DNA of 43,712 nucleotides from Pseudoalteromonas sp. P1-25 (GTDB lineage: Bacteria > Pseudomonadota > Gammaproteobacteria > Enterobacterales > Alteromonadaceae). Every line of letters begins with the position of its first letter. The stretch's first letter is position 1. The stretch is taken from positions 1 through 43,712 of the forward strand of contig NZ_LKDW01000034.1 of assembly GCF_001401805.1 (NCBI RefSeq), in the 5' to 3' direction. The notes under the pieces were generated by a model. The model did not search any database, was not told where the DNA came from, and saw only the letters and a program-made list of their open reading frames with translations. Position numbers and translations under genes: made by a program. Positions 1 through 8,823 of this stretch are shown one piece after another.

Positions 1-11
1 CTTAAAGTAAA

Positions 12-87
12 TGGTGCCTCGACCCGGAATCGAACCAGGGACACGAGGATTTTCAATCCTCTGCTCTACCAACTGAGCTATCGAGGC
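12..87 (-). tRNA. tRNA-Phe (anticodon GAA)
   Basis: Read on the minus strand this gives a 76-base cloverleaf. The 7-bp acceptor stem is GCCTCGA/TCGAGGC, followed by discriminator A and an encoded CCA. The D-arm is AGCTCAGTTGGTAGAGC, the anticodon stem GAGGA/TCCTC closes on loop TTGAAAA with anticodon GAA, and the T-loop is GTTCGATTC. The sequence closely resembles the enteric tRNA-Phe. It is transcribed toward the window edge, so its terminator is outside the window. Confidence 0.97.
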
Positions 88-176
88 ACTTATACAGTGC
101 TGATTAAAAATAACAAAGTATTTTTAATGCAATTCCCACTCAGCGTTATCGGCTGAGCCATTTGGGCGTGCGGCGT

Positions 177-205
177 ATTAAACGAGTTTTGCCCTTACAA
201 GTCAA
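177..205 (-). promoter_or_regulatory. Probable promoter of tRNA-Phe
   Basis: On the minus strand there is TTGACT (205-200), a 17-base spacer and TTTAAT (182-177), followed by a GC-rich stretch ACGCCGCACGCCC. This is the layout of strong, stringently controlled stable-RNA promoters. It would give an untrimmed leader of about 80 bases before the tRNA-Phe 5' end; a 6-bp hairpin CTCAGC/GCTGAG (139-157) lies in that leader. The promoter call is inference from spacing and motifs. Confidence 0.6.
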
Positions 206-425
206 CTTTTTTTTTACTCTTTATAACTGTTTGAACGGTTTTCACACAACAATGCAAGTTTTTATATACTAATGTTTATTTATCCAGCAAAAATTTACGA
301 AAAACCTTAATTTAATCAATTAAACCAGACTAAAAACGTAGTGAATTATTTTACGTAAATGATACGATTACTTTGGAAATGCGGTAAGGGCTTATCGTAA
401 TAACAAATACCAATGGGAACAATCA

Positions 426-3200
426 ATGCAGAGTAAATTCTCTTCGCCTGTGAAAGGCTTACTGCCGCTTTTTTTAATAATTAATATTGCAGTAACAGCG
501 CTTGCTATTGTTGCCTTCGCGTTTTATTCGCAAAACACACAACCTGCACCAGCAGCCAAACAAAAAGTAAGTATTACGCAACTTGCACAGCAACTTGATT
601 TACCAATGGTAGATGCACTTACTATGTATGGGCAAGGTAAGGTTCGTCAGCTACTTGAACTTACCTCAATATTAGATGATGAGTTTGAATATACGCTTTA
701 TCGCTTTAATGCCACCTCAGAAACCCAACTTGTATATAGCAGCACTAAACCCGCTATCGAGTCAAAAAAAGTAAATGAGCATTTAGCTGAGCAAGGTGTA
801 TTACACCATATATTACTATTAAACGACCAACCCATTGGTGAACTAATAATAAAACAGCAGTTACCAGCGGTGCCTTTAACGCAGCAAGACTCGCAAGTAA
901 TAGCCTATATTATTGCAATTGTGAGCGTGTTTGCCTTATTTGCATTAGCCTTACTATTTAATACCTATATAAATACCCGCTTGCGTAAAAGCAGCCATTT
1001 ATTAAATGAAGAACTGCAAGCAATTACTGAAAATGGCAATTACGAAAGTAAAATAAGTGAAAAACTAGACTTAGGCTTATCTGGCGTTGCTAAAAACATT
1101 AATTTACTGCTTGGTAAAGTTAACTCAGTAATGTCTGAAAAAGAGGCTGCGCAAAAGGAGCTTCAAAAATTACAAACTGGCCTTGAGAGTGAAGTACAGC
1201 AAAGAACGATTGCATTAGAGCAAGCTACATTAAAGGCACAGCGCGCCAGCGAAACCAAAACCACCTTTTTAGCCACTATGAGCCATGAAATCCGCACGCC
1301 TATGAACGGCGTAATTGGCACTATTGATTTATTAAGACAAACAGAGCTTGATGGTGCGCAGCATCGCTTAAGTACCATTATCCGTGAGTCAGCGTTTTCA
1401 TTACTAAGTATTTTGGATGACATTTTAGACTTTTCAAAAATTGAAGCGGGTAAGCTAAATATTGACCCTACGCCTTTTTCTGTTACCGATACAATTGAAG
1501 AGGTAGCTCGGGTACTTTCATCTGTTGCTAAAAAACGTCAATTAGATTTAGAGCTTTCTATTGCACCAGATATTCCTACTAATCTGACTGGCGATACAAT
1601 CCGAGTTCGCCAAGTGCTGTACAACCTATGCAGTAATGCAATTAAGTTCACCAGCACCGATGACAAACGCCAAGGTCATGTAAAAATATCGGTAGAGGTC
1701 GCTCATAATACAGCGGATCATTTTACGCTACGTTTTTGTGTAACCGATAACGGCAAGGGCATGACCCAGGCGCAGCTGCGAGAAATATTTAATCCGTTTG
1801 TACAAGCAGAAAACTCAATTACCCGCGATTACGGTGGGACAGGTTTAGGGCTTTCGATTTGTAAAAGTTTAACAGAGCTTATGCTTGGTACTATTAATGT
1901 AACGAGCCATGCGGGTATTGGTAGCGAGTTTACCGTTGAGCTGCCATTTGGTACCTCTGGAAAAATTAAATACGCACATAAAAATGCACTCAATGGTAAA
2001 CATGTGGTGGTTGTAAGTAACCATTTAGAACGTGAAAAAGCGATGTACCGCTATTTATCGTTTATGGGCGCTAAAATTACTTACGTGCACGATCAACAAG
2101 AAATAGAAGCACAACAAGAGCACCGCGATATTATATGGGTTGTTGATGGCATAGACGATATGGAAAGGGTTAACTCTTTACTACGTCGTCTTATATACTC
2201 GCTTGAAGATAACAACCAGCAAGTTGTGGTGTTAAGTAAGCTTGATGAAGCTGCTATAAACCATAAAAATGTATTTTATATAAATGCTTCCCCGCTTTGT
2301 AAATCTAACTTTATGATGTCGATATTGGTGGCAGCTGGTTTGCATCAGCCTAAGCAAGTTAAAAAAACAAAAACACTCAACAATTATTTAAATGTTGAAC
2401 AAGCACGCGATGCAAATAAACTCATTTTACTAGTAGAAGACAACCTACTAAACCAGCAAGTGTTAACTGATCAACTGCACATATTAGGCTATGGCGTGGA
2501 AGTAGCTAACAATGGTGAAGAAGGCTTAGATATGTGGCGTCAAAACAATTACTCGCTCATATTAACCGACTTACACATGCCAAAAATGTCGGGATACGAC
2601 ATGGTTGAAAAAATTCGTGATGAAGCAGAGTTATTAGAGTCTATAGACTCACAGCCTTATATTATTGCCGTTACCGCCAATGCGCTTAAAGGTGAAAAAG
2701 AACGTTGCCTTGCTGTTGGTATTAATGATTTTATTACTAAGCCTATAGAGCTTAATGCCCTAGAAGATACCTTAAAGCGTTGGTATGACAAACATAACAA
2801 AGACCAAACTGTTGTCATTCATCAAAAACCTGCTATGCCCATTAATATGGATGCGGTATCCACTTATGTAAATGGCGACGAAGCCAAGCAAATACGCTTT
2901 TTCAAAATGTTTTTGGAGCAAAGCCAAAGCTTAATTAAAAGCATTAATTCGGGTGTTATGGTTAATGACAGAGATGAAATCAGTGATGCCTGTCATCAAC
3001 TTAAGTCTATTTCTAAAACAATTGGTGCTGAGGCCGTAGCACAATGTGCACAAGAGTTTGAAGAAAAGTGTAAAAATGCAGAGCTTGATACTGATGAGCT
3101 AATCGCACAAAGAGACACCCTTGAGATTGAATACTCTAAAGCTGCACAGTTTTTAAAAGAACAAGTACGCTCGGCAAGCACTGATGAGGAAACGCTATAG
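426..3200 (+). CDS. Hybrid sensor histidine kinase (HK-pseudoREC-REC-Hpt)
   Basis: A 924-residue inner-membrane phosphorelay kinase. TM segments lie at about residues 11-34 and 157-178 and flank a periplasmic sensor region of about 120 residues. A linker/coiled coil (about 190-275) leads to HisKA with phospho-acceptor His287 (motif SHEIRTPMNG), and an ATPase domain with N-box SNAIKF and GGTGLGLS (about 390-510). A degenerate receiver-like domain (about 522-640) lacks a clear acidic pocket. A canonical receiver has LILLVEDN and Asp715 (TDLHMPKMSG), with a Lys in FITKPI. A C-terminal Hpt domain carries His857 (CHQLKSIS). The layout and length resemble BarA, but the sensor region does not identify it, so no symbol is given. 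No response regulator gene is adjacent. A bidirectional terminator follows. Confidence 0.93.
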   Translation: MQSKFSSPVKGLLPLFLIINIAVTALAIVAFAFYSQNTQPAPAAKQKVSITQLAQQLDLPMVDALTMYGQGKVRQLLELTSILDDEFEYTLYRFNATSETQLVYSSTKPAIESKKVNEHLAEQGVLHHILLLNDQPIGELIIKQQLPAVPLTQQDSQVIAYIIAIVSVFALFALALLFNTYINTRLRKSSHLLNEELQAITENGNYESKISEKLDLGLSGVAKNINLLLGKVNSVMSEKEAAQKELQKLQTGLESEVQQRTIALEQATLKAQRASETKTTFLATMSHEIRTPMNGVIGTIDLLRQTELDGAQHRLSTIIRESAFSLLSILDDILDFSKIEAGKLNIDPTPFSVTDTIEEVARVLSSVAKKRQLDLELSIAPDIPTNLTGDTIRVRQVLYNLCSNAIKFTSTDDKRQGHVKISVEVAHNTADHFTLRFCVTDNGKGMTQAQLREIFNPFVQAENSITRDYGGTGLGLSICKSLTELMLGTINVTSHAGIGSEFTVELPFGTSGKIKYAHKNALNGKHVVVVSNHLEREKAMYRYLSFMGAKITYVHDQQEIEAQQEHRDIIWVVDGIDDMERVNSLLRRLIYSLEDNNQQVVVLSKLDEAAINHKNVFYINASPLCKSNFMMSILVAAGLHQPKQVKKTKTLNNYLNVEQARDANKLILLVEDNLLNQQVLTDQLHILGYGVEVANNGEEGLDMWRQNNYSLILTDLHMPKMSGYDMVEKIRDEAELLESIDSQPYIIAVTANALKGEKERCLAVGINDFITKPIELNALEDTLKRWYDKHNKDQTVVIHQKPAMPINMDAVSTYVNGDEAKQIRFFKMFLEQSQSLIKSINSGVMVNDRDEISDACHQLKSISKTIGAEAVAQCAQEFEEKCKNAELDTDELIAQRDTLEIEYSKAAQFLKEQVRSASTDEETL

Positions 3201-3211
3201 AATATAGCTAT

Positions 3212-3238
3212 AAAAAAAGGGCTAATTAGCCCTTTTTT
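3212..3238. terminator. Bidirectional rho-independent terminator
   Basis: A perfect GGGCTAATTAGCCC palindrome is flanked by seven A's on the left and six T's on the right. It can therefore stop both the rightward kinase gene (ends 3200) and the leftward mutY-yggX transcript (ends 3251). Confidence 0.85.
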
Positions 3239-3250
3239 ATATCTGTACTT

Positions 3251-3523
3251 TTATTTTTCTGGCGGTCGATAACCTTCAATTTCTACGTCTTTGTCTTCAA
3301 ACAAAAAACCAACCATTTGCTCTTCTAAAAACGTACGGTGCTCTGGGTCCATCATATTTAAATGCTTTTCGTTAATTAGCATCGTTTGCTTGTGCTGCCA
3401 CTGGCCCCATGCTTCTTTAGAGATATTATTAAAAATTTTCTCGCCTAGTTCACCTGGGTATAACTGAAATCCAAGCCCTTCGGCTTCTTTTTGTAACTTT
3501 TGACAAAATACTGTACGTGCCAT
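3251..3523 (-). CDS. yggX: Probable Fe(2+)-trafficking protein YggX
   Basis: A 90-residue cytosolic protein beginning MARTVFCQKLQKEAEGL, with the conserved Cys7 and the family signature DPEHRTFLEEQM near residues 58-69. Length matches the family (about 90 residues). Known role of the family: oxidative protection of Fe-S clusters and handling of labile iron. It lies 33 bases downstream of mutY on the same strand, the same arrangement as in enterics, where YggX is associated with keeping the MutY Fe-S protein functional. It is probably co-transcribed with mutY and terminated by the shared hairpin downstream. Confidence 0.95.
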   Translation of the reverse strand: MARTVFCQKLQKEAEGLGFQLYPGELGEKIFNNISKEAWGQWQHKQTMLINEKHLNMMDPEHRTFLEEQMVGFLFEDKDVEIEGYRPPEK

Positions 3524-3556
3524 AATTGACTCTCTTAAGCGCTAAATGTAAATAGT

Positions 3557-4618
3557 TTAACCTATTGAGCTCATTTGTTTAACCAACTTTTTAGTTGGTG
3601 CGGCTAAACCCACCTCTATTGATTGATCGAGTGGGTACCATACGAGCTGTTTATCATTTACTACATCCGGTACGCTATCAATATTAAGAACATACGGGTT
3701 TATTGTTAGCTCAAAATGCGAAAACACATGAGTAAAAGGCACCCACTCTTCCAGCTCGGTTTTTAAACCTTGCTGATTTAAAAATAACACCATTTCGCTG
3801 TATTCATTAAACTCAAAAAAACCAAATAAACCGCCCCAAATACCGCTATTTGGGCGTTTTTCCATTAAAACCTTCTCGTCATGTTGAATAATCAGCTGAT
3901 GACAACTTTTTTTAGGAACCACTTTTTTAGGCTTAGAATGAGGGAACTCTTTAACTTTTCCTGCGTTAAACGCACCGCAATCGTTATTTATTGGACATGC
4001 TTGGCAGTCAAAGCGACTGCGCGAGCAAAGGCTGGCGCCCAAGTCCATCATGGCTTGGTTAAACTCAGTCACATTGTTTTTAGGGGTTAACTGAGTAGAT
4101 AAATGCCAAAGTTGGTTTTCTACTTTTTTTACCCCATACCACCCTTCAATCATAAAATATCGGGCAAGCACTCGCTTAACATTGCCATCTAAAATAGGGT
4201 GGTGCTGTCCAAGCGACAGCGATAATACGGCACCGGCCGTAGAGCGCCCTATTCCGGGTAAATCCATGACTTCTTCTAGTGTAGTTGGAAATTTACCTTG
4301 GTATTTATCTCGCACTATTTTGGCCGTTTTATGTAAGTTACGTGCCCGTGCGTAGTAACCTAAGCCAGTCCAATGATGCAGCACTAAATCTTCGTCTGCA
4401 TTTGCCAAAGCAACAATATCTGGGAAGCTTGCCATAAACTTTTCAAAATATGGAATAACCGTAACAACTTGCGTTTGCTGTAACATTACTTCCGACACCC
4501 ACACTTTATAAGGTGTTTTAGCTAATTGCCAAGGCAGTGTTTTACGCCCATGAAGGTGATACCAATCAACCACTCGGTTAGCAAACTTGTCTGACTGCTG
4601 TTTATTTAAATCCAACAT
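3557..4618 (-). CDS. mutY: A/G-specific adenine DNA glycosylase MutY
   Basis: A 353-residue base-excision repair glycosylase that removes adenine mispaired with 8-oxoguanine. The HhH-GPD fold shows catalytic Glu43 in SEVMLQQTQV, the hairpin LPGIGRSTAGA (120-130) and catalytic Asp144 in ILDGNVKRV. A [4Fe-4S] loop has Cys198, Cys205, Cys208 and Cys214 (C-X6-C-X2-C-X5-C). The C-terminal third (about 230-350) is the NUDIX-like 8-oxoG recognition domain with EKRPNSGIWGGLFGF. Length matches E. coli MutY (350). It is divergent from trmB across about 160 bases, as in enterics. Confidence 0.97.
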   Translation of the reverse strand: MLDLNKQQSDKFANRVVDWYHLHGRKTLPWQLAKTPYKVWVSEVMLQQTQVVTVIPYFEKFMASFPDIVALANADEDLVLHHWTGLGYYARARNLHKTAKIVRDKYQGKFPTTLEEVMDLPGIGRSTAGAVLSLSLGQHHPILDGNVKRVLARYFMIEGWYGVKKVENQLWHLSTQLTPKNNVTEFNQAMMDLGASLCSRSRFDCQACPINNDCGAFNAGKVKEFPHSKPKKVVPKKSCHQLIIQHDEKVLMEKRPNSGIWGGLFGFFEFNEYSEMVLFLNQQGLKTELEEWVPFTHVFSHFELTINPYVLNIDSVPDVVNDKQLVWYPLDQSIEVGLAAPTKKLVKQMSSIG

Positions 4619-4779
4619 ATACTACTTTTACTCATGCTCAATAGCGGCTCAGTCTATTGCAGTTAATAAAAAGATCAAGCGATGAAGGCGCTATAACACG
4701 CTAATACTTGTGATTAGCTGCGTGGTCAGGGATAATACGCAACCATTTTTAAACACATTGTTTTTGTCAGGCCAATAAT

Positions 4780-5505
4780 ATGAGTGAATCAAGTAACAAC
4801 AACCTTGAGCAAGCTAAGCAAGAAGGTAAGTATATCCGCACAATTCGCAGTTTTGTAAAACGCGAAGGCCGCTTAACTAAAGGCCAAGCTGCCGCAATTG
4901 AAAAGTGCTGGCCAACTATGGGGCTTGAGCATAAAAACGGCCTACTCGACTTAGCCCAAGTATTTGGCAATAACAATGATGTAGTATTAGAAATTGGTTT
5001 TGGTATGGGCAAGTCATTAGTTGAAATGGCAAAAAATGCACCACACCTAAACTTTATTGGTATTGAAGTACATCGCCCAGGCGTTGGCGCATGTTTAATG
5101 GACGCTGATGAAGCCGGAGTTACTAATTTACGTGTATTTGAACACGATGCAGTAGAAGTACTCGCGGACTGCATTGCAGATGAAAGCTTAACAACGCTGC
5201 AATTATTCTTCCCAGATCCATGGCATAAAAAGCGTCATCATAAACGCCGTATAGTGCAAACAGAATTTGCTGAAAAACTACGTAGCAAATTAAAAATTGG
5301 TGGTGTTTTTCATATGGCTACTGACTGGGAAAACTACGCTGAGCACATGCTAGAAGTTATGCAAGCAGCGCCTGGCTATAAAAATCAGTCATCTACCAAC
5401 GACTACGTACCGCGCCCGGATTCGCGCCCACTAACTAAGTTTGAACAGCGCGGCCACCGTTTAGGCCATGGCGTGTGGGACCTAATGTTTGAGCGCACAA
5501 AGTAA
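4780..5505 (+). CDS. trmB: tRNA (guanine-N7-)-methyltransferase TrmB
   Basis: A 241-residue SAM-dependent enzyme that makes m7G46 in the variable loop of tRNAs. The SAM-binding motif VLEIGFGMGKSLVEMA sits near residue 70, and the family signature FFPDPWHKKRHHKRR lies near 147-161. The N-terminal extension (RTIRSFVKREGRLTKGQ) is typical of the proteobacterial enzyme. Its divergent position next to mutY reproduces a conserved gammaproteobacterial neighbourhood. It is followed by rsmC after 44 bases, so two RNA methyltransferases may share a transcript. Confidence 0.96.
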   Translation: MSESSNNNLEQAKQEGKYIRTIRSFVKREGRLTKGQAAAIEKCWPTMGLEHKNGLLDLAQVFGNNNDVVLEIGFGMGKSLVEMAKNAPHLNFIGIEVHRPGVGACLMDADEAGVTNLRVFEHDAVEVLADCIADESLTTLQLFFPDPWHKKRHHKRRIVQTEFAEKLRSKLKIGGVFHMATDWENYAEHMLEVMQAAPGYKNQSSTNDYVPRPDSRPLTKFEQRGHRLGHGVWDLMFERTK

Positions 5506-5549
5506 TCCACACCTTTTACTAATCAATAATTTGTAAGGCAAAGCCATTT

Positions 5550-6575
5550 ATGAGCGTATTAACCAACCCAAGTTTACTGTTACTTCGTAATAGCGAGGAA
5601 CTAGTGGGAAAATCTATCTTGGTGGTCAACTTTGTTCAAGATGGCTTTTTAGCAGAGCTAAAACAGCTAAATCCTCAAAGTAACATCACCGCATTTAGTT
5701 ATAACCATGCTAATGGGGAATTTGCTAAAAGAGTAGATGGCGTAAACGTGTGTGTTCATCATGAAATAGATGCCAACGATTATGATTTAGTCATTCTTTA
5801 TTACCCAAAATCAAAGCCTGAAGTATTAATGGCCCTTGATAATATTCGCGCCGTTATTAACGAAAAAGCACAGCTACTTGTTGTGGGCGAAAATAAAAGT
5901 GGCGTTAAATCGATAGAAAAACAGCTCGCGGGCAAAGCAGGTTATAGTAATAAAATCGACTCTGCCAAGCATTGCATTTTATTCTCGTTTGAGCAACTAG
6001 AGACAACCACTGCGTTTGACATCAGCCGCTACCATAAAACGTTTACCGTAAATGTAGCTGGTGTAGAGTTTGATGCGATCAGTGTTCCAGGGGTTTTTAA
6101 CCACGGCGCTTTAGATGCTGGTACAAAAATGTTATTAGAAAATGCCCCTACCACTAAACAAGGTAATGTACTGGATTTTGGTTGTGGTGCAGGCTTGATT
6201 GCTACTTTTTTAGGTATTAAAAATCCAGCACTTACTTTTACCTGCAGCGATGTAAGCGCACTTGCAACTTATGCAACTGAGCAAACATTAAAACTTAATA
6301 ATATTAAAGGCAGCACTATTTTAAGTGATGGCTTAAAAAATATTAGCGGCAAGTTTGATTTAATAGTAAGTAACCCACCGTTTCACACTGGCATCGCGAC
6401 TGACTACACAATTGCTGAAGCATTTTTATCAAATGCTAAACAGCATTTAACCAAAGCTGGTAAGCTATCCATAGTGGCTAATAGCTTTTTAAAATACCCA
6501 CCTATCTTAGAAGCGCAATTTGGTAGCTTCCATACTGTGTACAAAAATAATAAATTTGCCGTTTACAGTAGTTAA
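5550..6575 (+). CDS. rsmC: 16S rRNA m2G1207 methyltransferase RsmC
   Basis: A 341-residue two-domain methyltransferase. The N-terminal half (about 1-155) is a degenerate methyltransferase-like domain. The C-terminal half carries the SAM loop VLDFGCGAGLIATFLG (about 206) and the catalytic SNPPFH motif (about 275), typical of N2-guanine methyltransferases. Length fits E. coli RsmC (343). AAGG at 5536 precedes the ATG. The N-terminal half is less conserved than the catalytic half, which is normal for the family. Downstream lies an unusual pair of overlapping hairpins. Confidence 0.93.
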   Translation: MSVLTNPSLLLLRNSEELVGKSILVVNFVQDGFLAELKQLNPQSNITAFSYNHANGEFAKRVDGVNVCVHHEIDANDYDLVILYYPKSKPEVLMALDNIRAVINEKAQLLVVGENKSGVKSIEKQLAGKAGYSNKIDSAKHCILFSFEQLETTTAFDISRYHKTFTVNVAGVEFDAISVPGVFNHGALDAGTKMLLENAPTTKQGNVLDFGCGAGLIATFLGIKNPALTFTCSDVSALATYATEQTLKLNNIKGSTILSDGLKNISGKFDLIVSNPPFHTGIATDYTIAEAFLSNAKQHLTKAGKLSIVANSFLKYPPILEAQFGSFHTVYKNNKFAVYSS

Positions 6576-6577
6576 CT

Positions 6578-6619
6578 AATTACACTTATTAGGCTAAGTG
6601 TAATTAACACTTAGCCTAA
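6578..6619 (+). promoter_or_regulatory. Overlapping, mutually exclusive hairpins after rsmC
   Basis: Two perfect stems share bases. AATTACACTTA (6578-6588) pairs with TAAGTGTAATT (6595-6605). TTAGGCTAAGTG (6589-6600) pairs with CACTTAGCCTAA (6608-6619). Only one can form at a time. The second, 12 bp with a 7-base loop, may be the rsmC terminator although no clean T-run follows; the next gene starts at 6729. Confidence 0.5.
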
Positions 6620-6728
6620 CTTTCGAATAAATATCAGAATTAATTTTACGATTTCCCTTCACTTTCTTCGGTTTTTGCTAAACTAAAGTTCTAAATGTAA
6701 ATATCCTTGCTTAGGCGATGCAGCAATA

Positions 6729-8333
6729 ATGCCAAAAAAAGTACACCAAAAAAGTATTAGAAAAGCGCTGATCAACACCATCATGCTTATCACTGCTATT
6801 TGTTTAACTTTATCGGTTTCGATTTCTACCTACATGGGTGTAAAAGAACAAAAGGAACTGATCATAAACAAGCTTGTGATCCTCTCTGATATTGTTGCGT
6901 TTGATGCATCGGATTCACTAGTAAATGACGATAGAAAAACAGAAGAAAAACGCTTAAAGTCATTTGAAAAAATCCCTCTTGTAAAAAACATCCACATTTA
7001 CGCCATAGAAAAAACATCGAGCAAGCCTGTGTTTTTTATTAGTTTTAATGCTAAAAAAACCCCGCCGGTGCCCTTGCGCGTAGACAGCATTGAAGAGCTA
7101 AAAGAGCCTAGAGTTACCAACAATTATATTGAGCTGATAACACCTGTACTTAATAACGAGCAAGTAGTTGGCTATGTTTATATGCGTGGCAGCCTAGAAA
7201 GCCTAGATGAATTTATAAAACAAAAAATAATCATAGATGTTTTCCTCACCCTATTTATATTATTTTTTGTGTACTTTATTGCCATAAACACCCAAAAAAG
7301 TATTGCAAACCCTATTGAGCATTTGAGTGGATTACTACAAGACGTTTCAAAAAATCATAACTACGATGTACGCGCTCCTGCGACTAAAGTAAAAGAGGTA
7401 ACAGCCTTATCAAATAGCTTAAATATCATGCTTACACGTACGCGTAAGCAAATAGAGCGACATGAAAAAGACAAACTAGAAATAAAACAGCTCAACCAAA
7501 GCTTAGAAGAAAAGGTAAATCAAAGGACAATAGCCCTGCGTGAGGCAAACCAAGAATTACTTTCAACCCTTGAGCGAATGCATCAATACCAAGAACAAAT
7601 AGTAGAAAACGAAAAAATGGCTTCGTTAGGGCAAATGGTAGCTGGGGTGGCGCATGAGGTTAACACCCCTATAGGTTTAGGTATCACGGGTTCAACCTTA
7701 TTGCGCGACAAACTTGCCGATGTTCAGCTTAGCTTTGATAATAAATCCCTTACTTCTAACCAATTAAAACGTTTTATAGATGAAGGTATTGAAAATCTCG
7801 ATTTAATTTATCGAAACTTAAATCGAGCAGCCGACCTTATTTCTAACTTTAAAAAGGTAGCTGTAATTCAAGATGACGGGGTTAAAACCCATGTAAATAT
7901 CCATAAATTAATATCTGACGTGTTAATGTCGATTCAATCAGAGTTAATAACCTCCAAACCTAACGTTGTGATCAATTGCCCAAGTGACTTAACAATTGAA
8001 AGTAAATCAGAACCTCTACAACAAATATTTCAACAGCTTATTTTAAACTCAGCTATTCATGGGTTTGTGGGTAGTGAAAATAACGAAATCCAGTTTGATA
8101 TAGAAATTACAGGTCCACAAATAAAGATCATTTATACAGATAACGGACAAGGCGTTGATAAAAATGTCAAAAATAGGATATTTGACCCATTTGTAACCTC
8201 TAAGCGCGGCCAAGGAGCCAGTGGATTAGGTATGCATTTGGTCTACAACCTTGTAACCCAAGCGCTAGGCGGACATATACTGTATGACCTAGATGCAAAA
8301 CCCGGCGTACGCTTTGTTATTACAATTCCATAA
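6729..8333 (+). CDS. Membrane sensor histidine kinase (HAMP-HK)
   Basis: A 534-residue kinase with TM segments at about 12-36 and 167-186. The periplasmic region of about 130 residues looks like the double-Cache/periplasmic sensors of this family but has no recognisable ligand signature. HAMP lies at about 187-240 and a coiled coil at about 240-295. The phospho-acceptor is His309 in GVAHEVNTPIGLG, a variant H-box (HEVNTP in place of HELRTP) common in marine histidine kinases. The ATPase domain has N-box NSAIHGF, DNGQGV and GLGMHLVYNLV. There is no receiver domain. The nearest regulator, arcA, is about 490 bases away behind its own promoter and has its own kinase, so the cognate partner is unknown. 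Confidence 0.88.
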   Translation: MPKKVHQKSIRKALINTIMLITAICLTLSVSISTYMGVKEQKELIINKLVILSDIVAFDASDSLVNDDRKTEEKRLKSFEKIPLVKNIHIYAIEKTSSKPVFFISFNAKKTPPVPLRVDSIEELKEPRVTNNYIELITPVLNNEQVVGYVYMRGSLESLDEFIKQKIIIDVFLTLFILFFVYFIAINTQKSIANPIEHLSGLLQDVSKNHNYDVRAPATKVKEVTALSNSLNIMLTRTRKQIERHEKDKLEIKQLNQSLEEKVNQRTIALREANQELLSTLERMHQYQEQIVENEKMASLGQMVAGVAHEVNTPIGLGITGSTLLRDKLADVQLSFDNKSLTSNQLKRFIDEGIENLDLIYRNLNRAADLISNFKKVAVIQDDGVKTHVNIHKLISDVLMSIQSELITSKPNVVINCPSDLTIESKSEPLQQIFQQLILNSAIHGFVGSENNEIQFDIEITGPQIKIIYTDNGQGVDKNVKNRIFDPFVTSKRGQGASGLGMHLVYNLVTQALGGHILYDLDAKPGVRFVITIP

Positions 8334-8722
8334 AAAGTGTTTAAAAAAAGAGTATTTATTTACGCTTTTTACTTGAATTACTATTTAATGACCTTATAGA
8401 GAGAGCATGTGATATTTCACGTTTAATTATTTAACTTGATCTAATAATTGGACGATACAATTTATGAACTTTATTGCTTTTGCAGTATCACATACATTGA
8501 TGAAAGGTTATAAAATGATATAATTCCGTTTTGAATTTGCGCGATTATTTTTAGTACCTTTAAGTGATTGGTGGATGTATCAATTATTAAAGGAAATGGC
8601 TTCGTTTTCATAATTCAAAAAGCTGCATCCGTTATATATCATTAAACAGTAGTTTTTGCACAATGCCTTTTGGTTAGTTTGGAACACCCCTACTGTTTTA
8701 TTTTTATCCAACTTGTTTTTTC
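8334..8722. other. Intergenic, AT-rich, no gene seen
   Basis: About 390 bases between the histidine kinase gene and the arcA promoter. Only tiny ORFs (under 20 codons) are present and no terminator-like hairpin follows the kinase gene directly. Half-sites resembling FNR (TTGATCTAATAATT) and a short TGTGATATTTCAC palindrome occur, but neither meets a full consensus. Confidence 0.5.
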
Positions 8723-8751
8723 TTGTTAACATTTGGGTATAATCCTATAAT
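8723..8751 (+). promoter_or_regulatory. Probable sigma-70 promoter of arcA
   Basis: TTGTTA (8723-8728), a spacer of exactly 17 bases, then TATAAT (8746-8751). A second TATAAT lies 11 bases further upstream and could serve an alternative start. Transcription would begin near 8758, leaving an arcA leader of about 65 bases. Confidence 0.65.
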
Positions 8752-8758
8752 CTCTAGT

Positions 8759-8790
8759 AATCGAATTATTTAGTTAAAATTCGATTTTTT
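8759..8790 (+). promoter_or_regulatory. Terminator-like hairpin in the arcA leader
   Basis: AATCGAATT (8759-8767) pairs perfectly with AATTCGATT (8778-8786) around a 10-base loop and runs straight into six T's (8785-8790). It lies between the arcA promoter and the arcA start codon (8824), the position of an attenuator. The stem is AT-rich, so termination efficiency is uncertain. Confidence 0.5.
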
Positions 8791-8823
8791 GTAAATAAAA
8801 TATTCCAAAAAGGTTAATTAATA

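Noticed and set aside
131..170. Degenerate tRNA remnant upstream of tRNA-Phe
   Set aside because: It resembles a tRNA 5' half for only about 25 bases, with no anticodon or T-arm; it is better explained as the tRNA leader with a small hairpin.
8407..8425. CRP or FNR site upstream of arcA
   Set aside because: TGTGATATTTCAC has a 4-base rather than 6-base spacer, and the TTGAT half-site nearby lacks a good second half.
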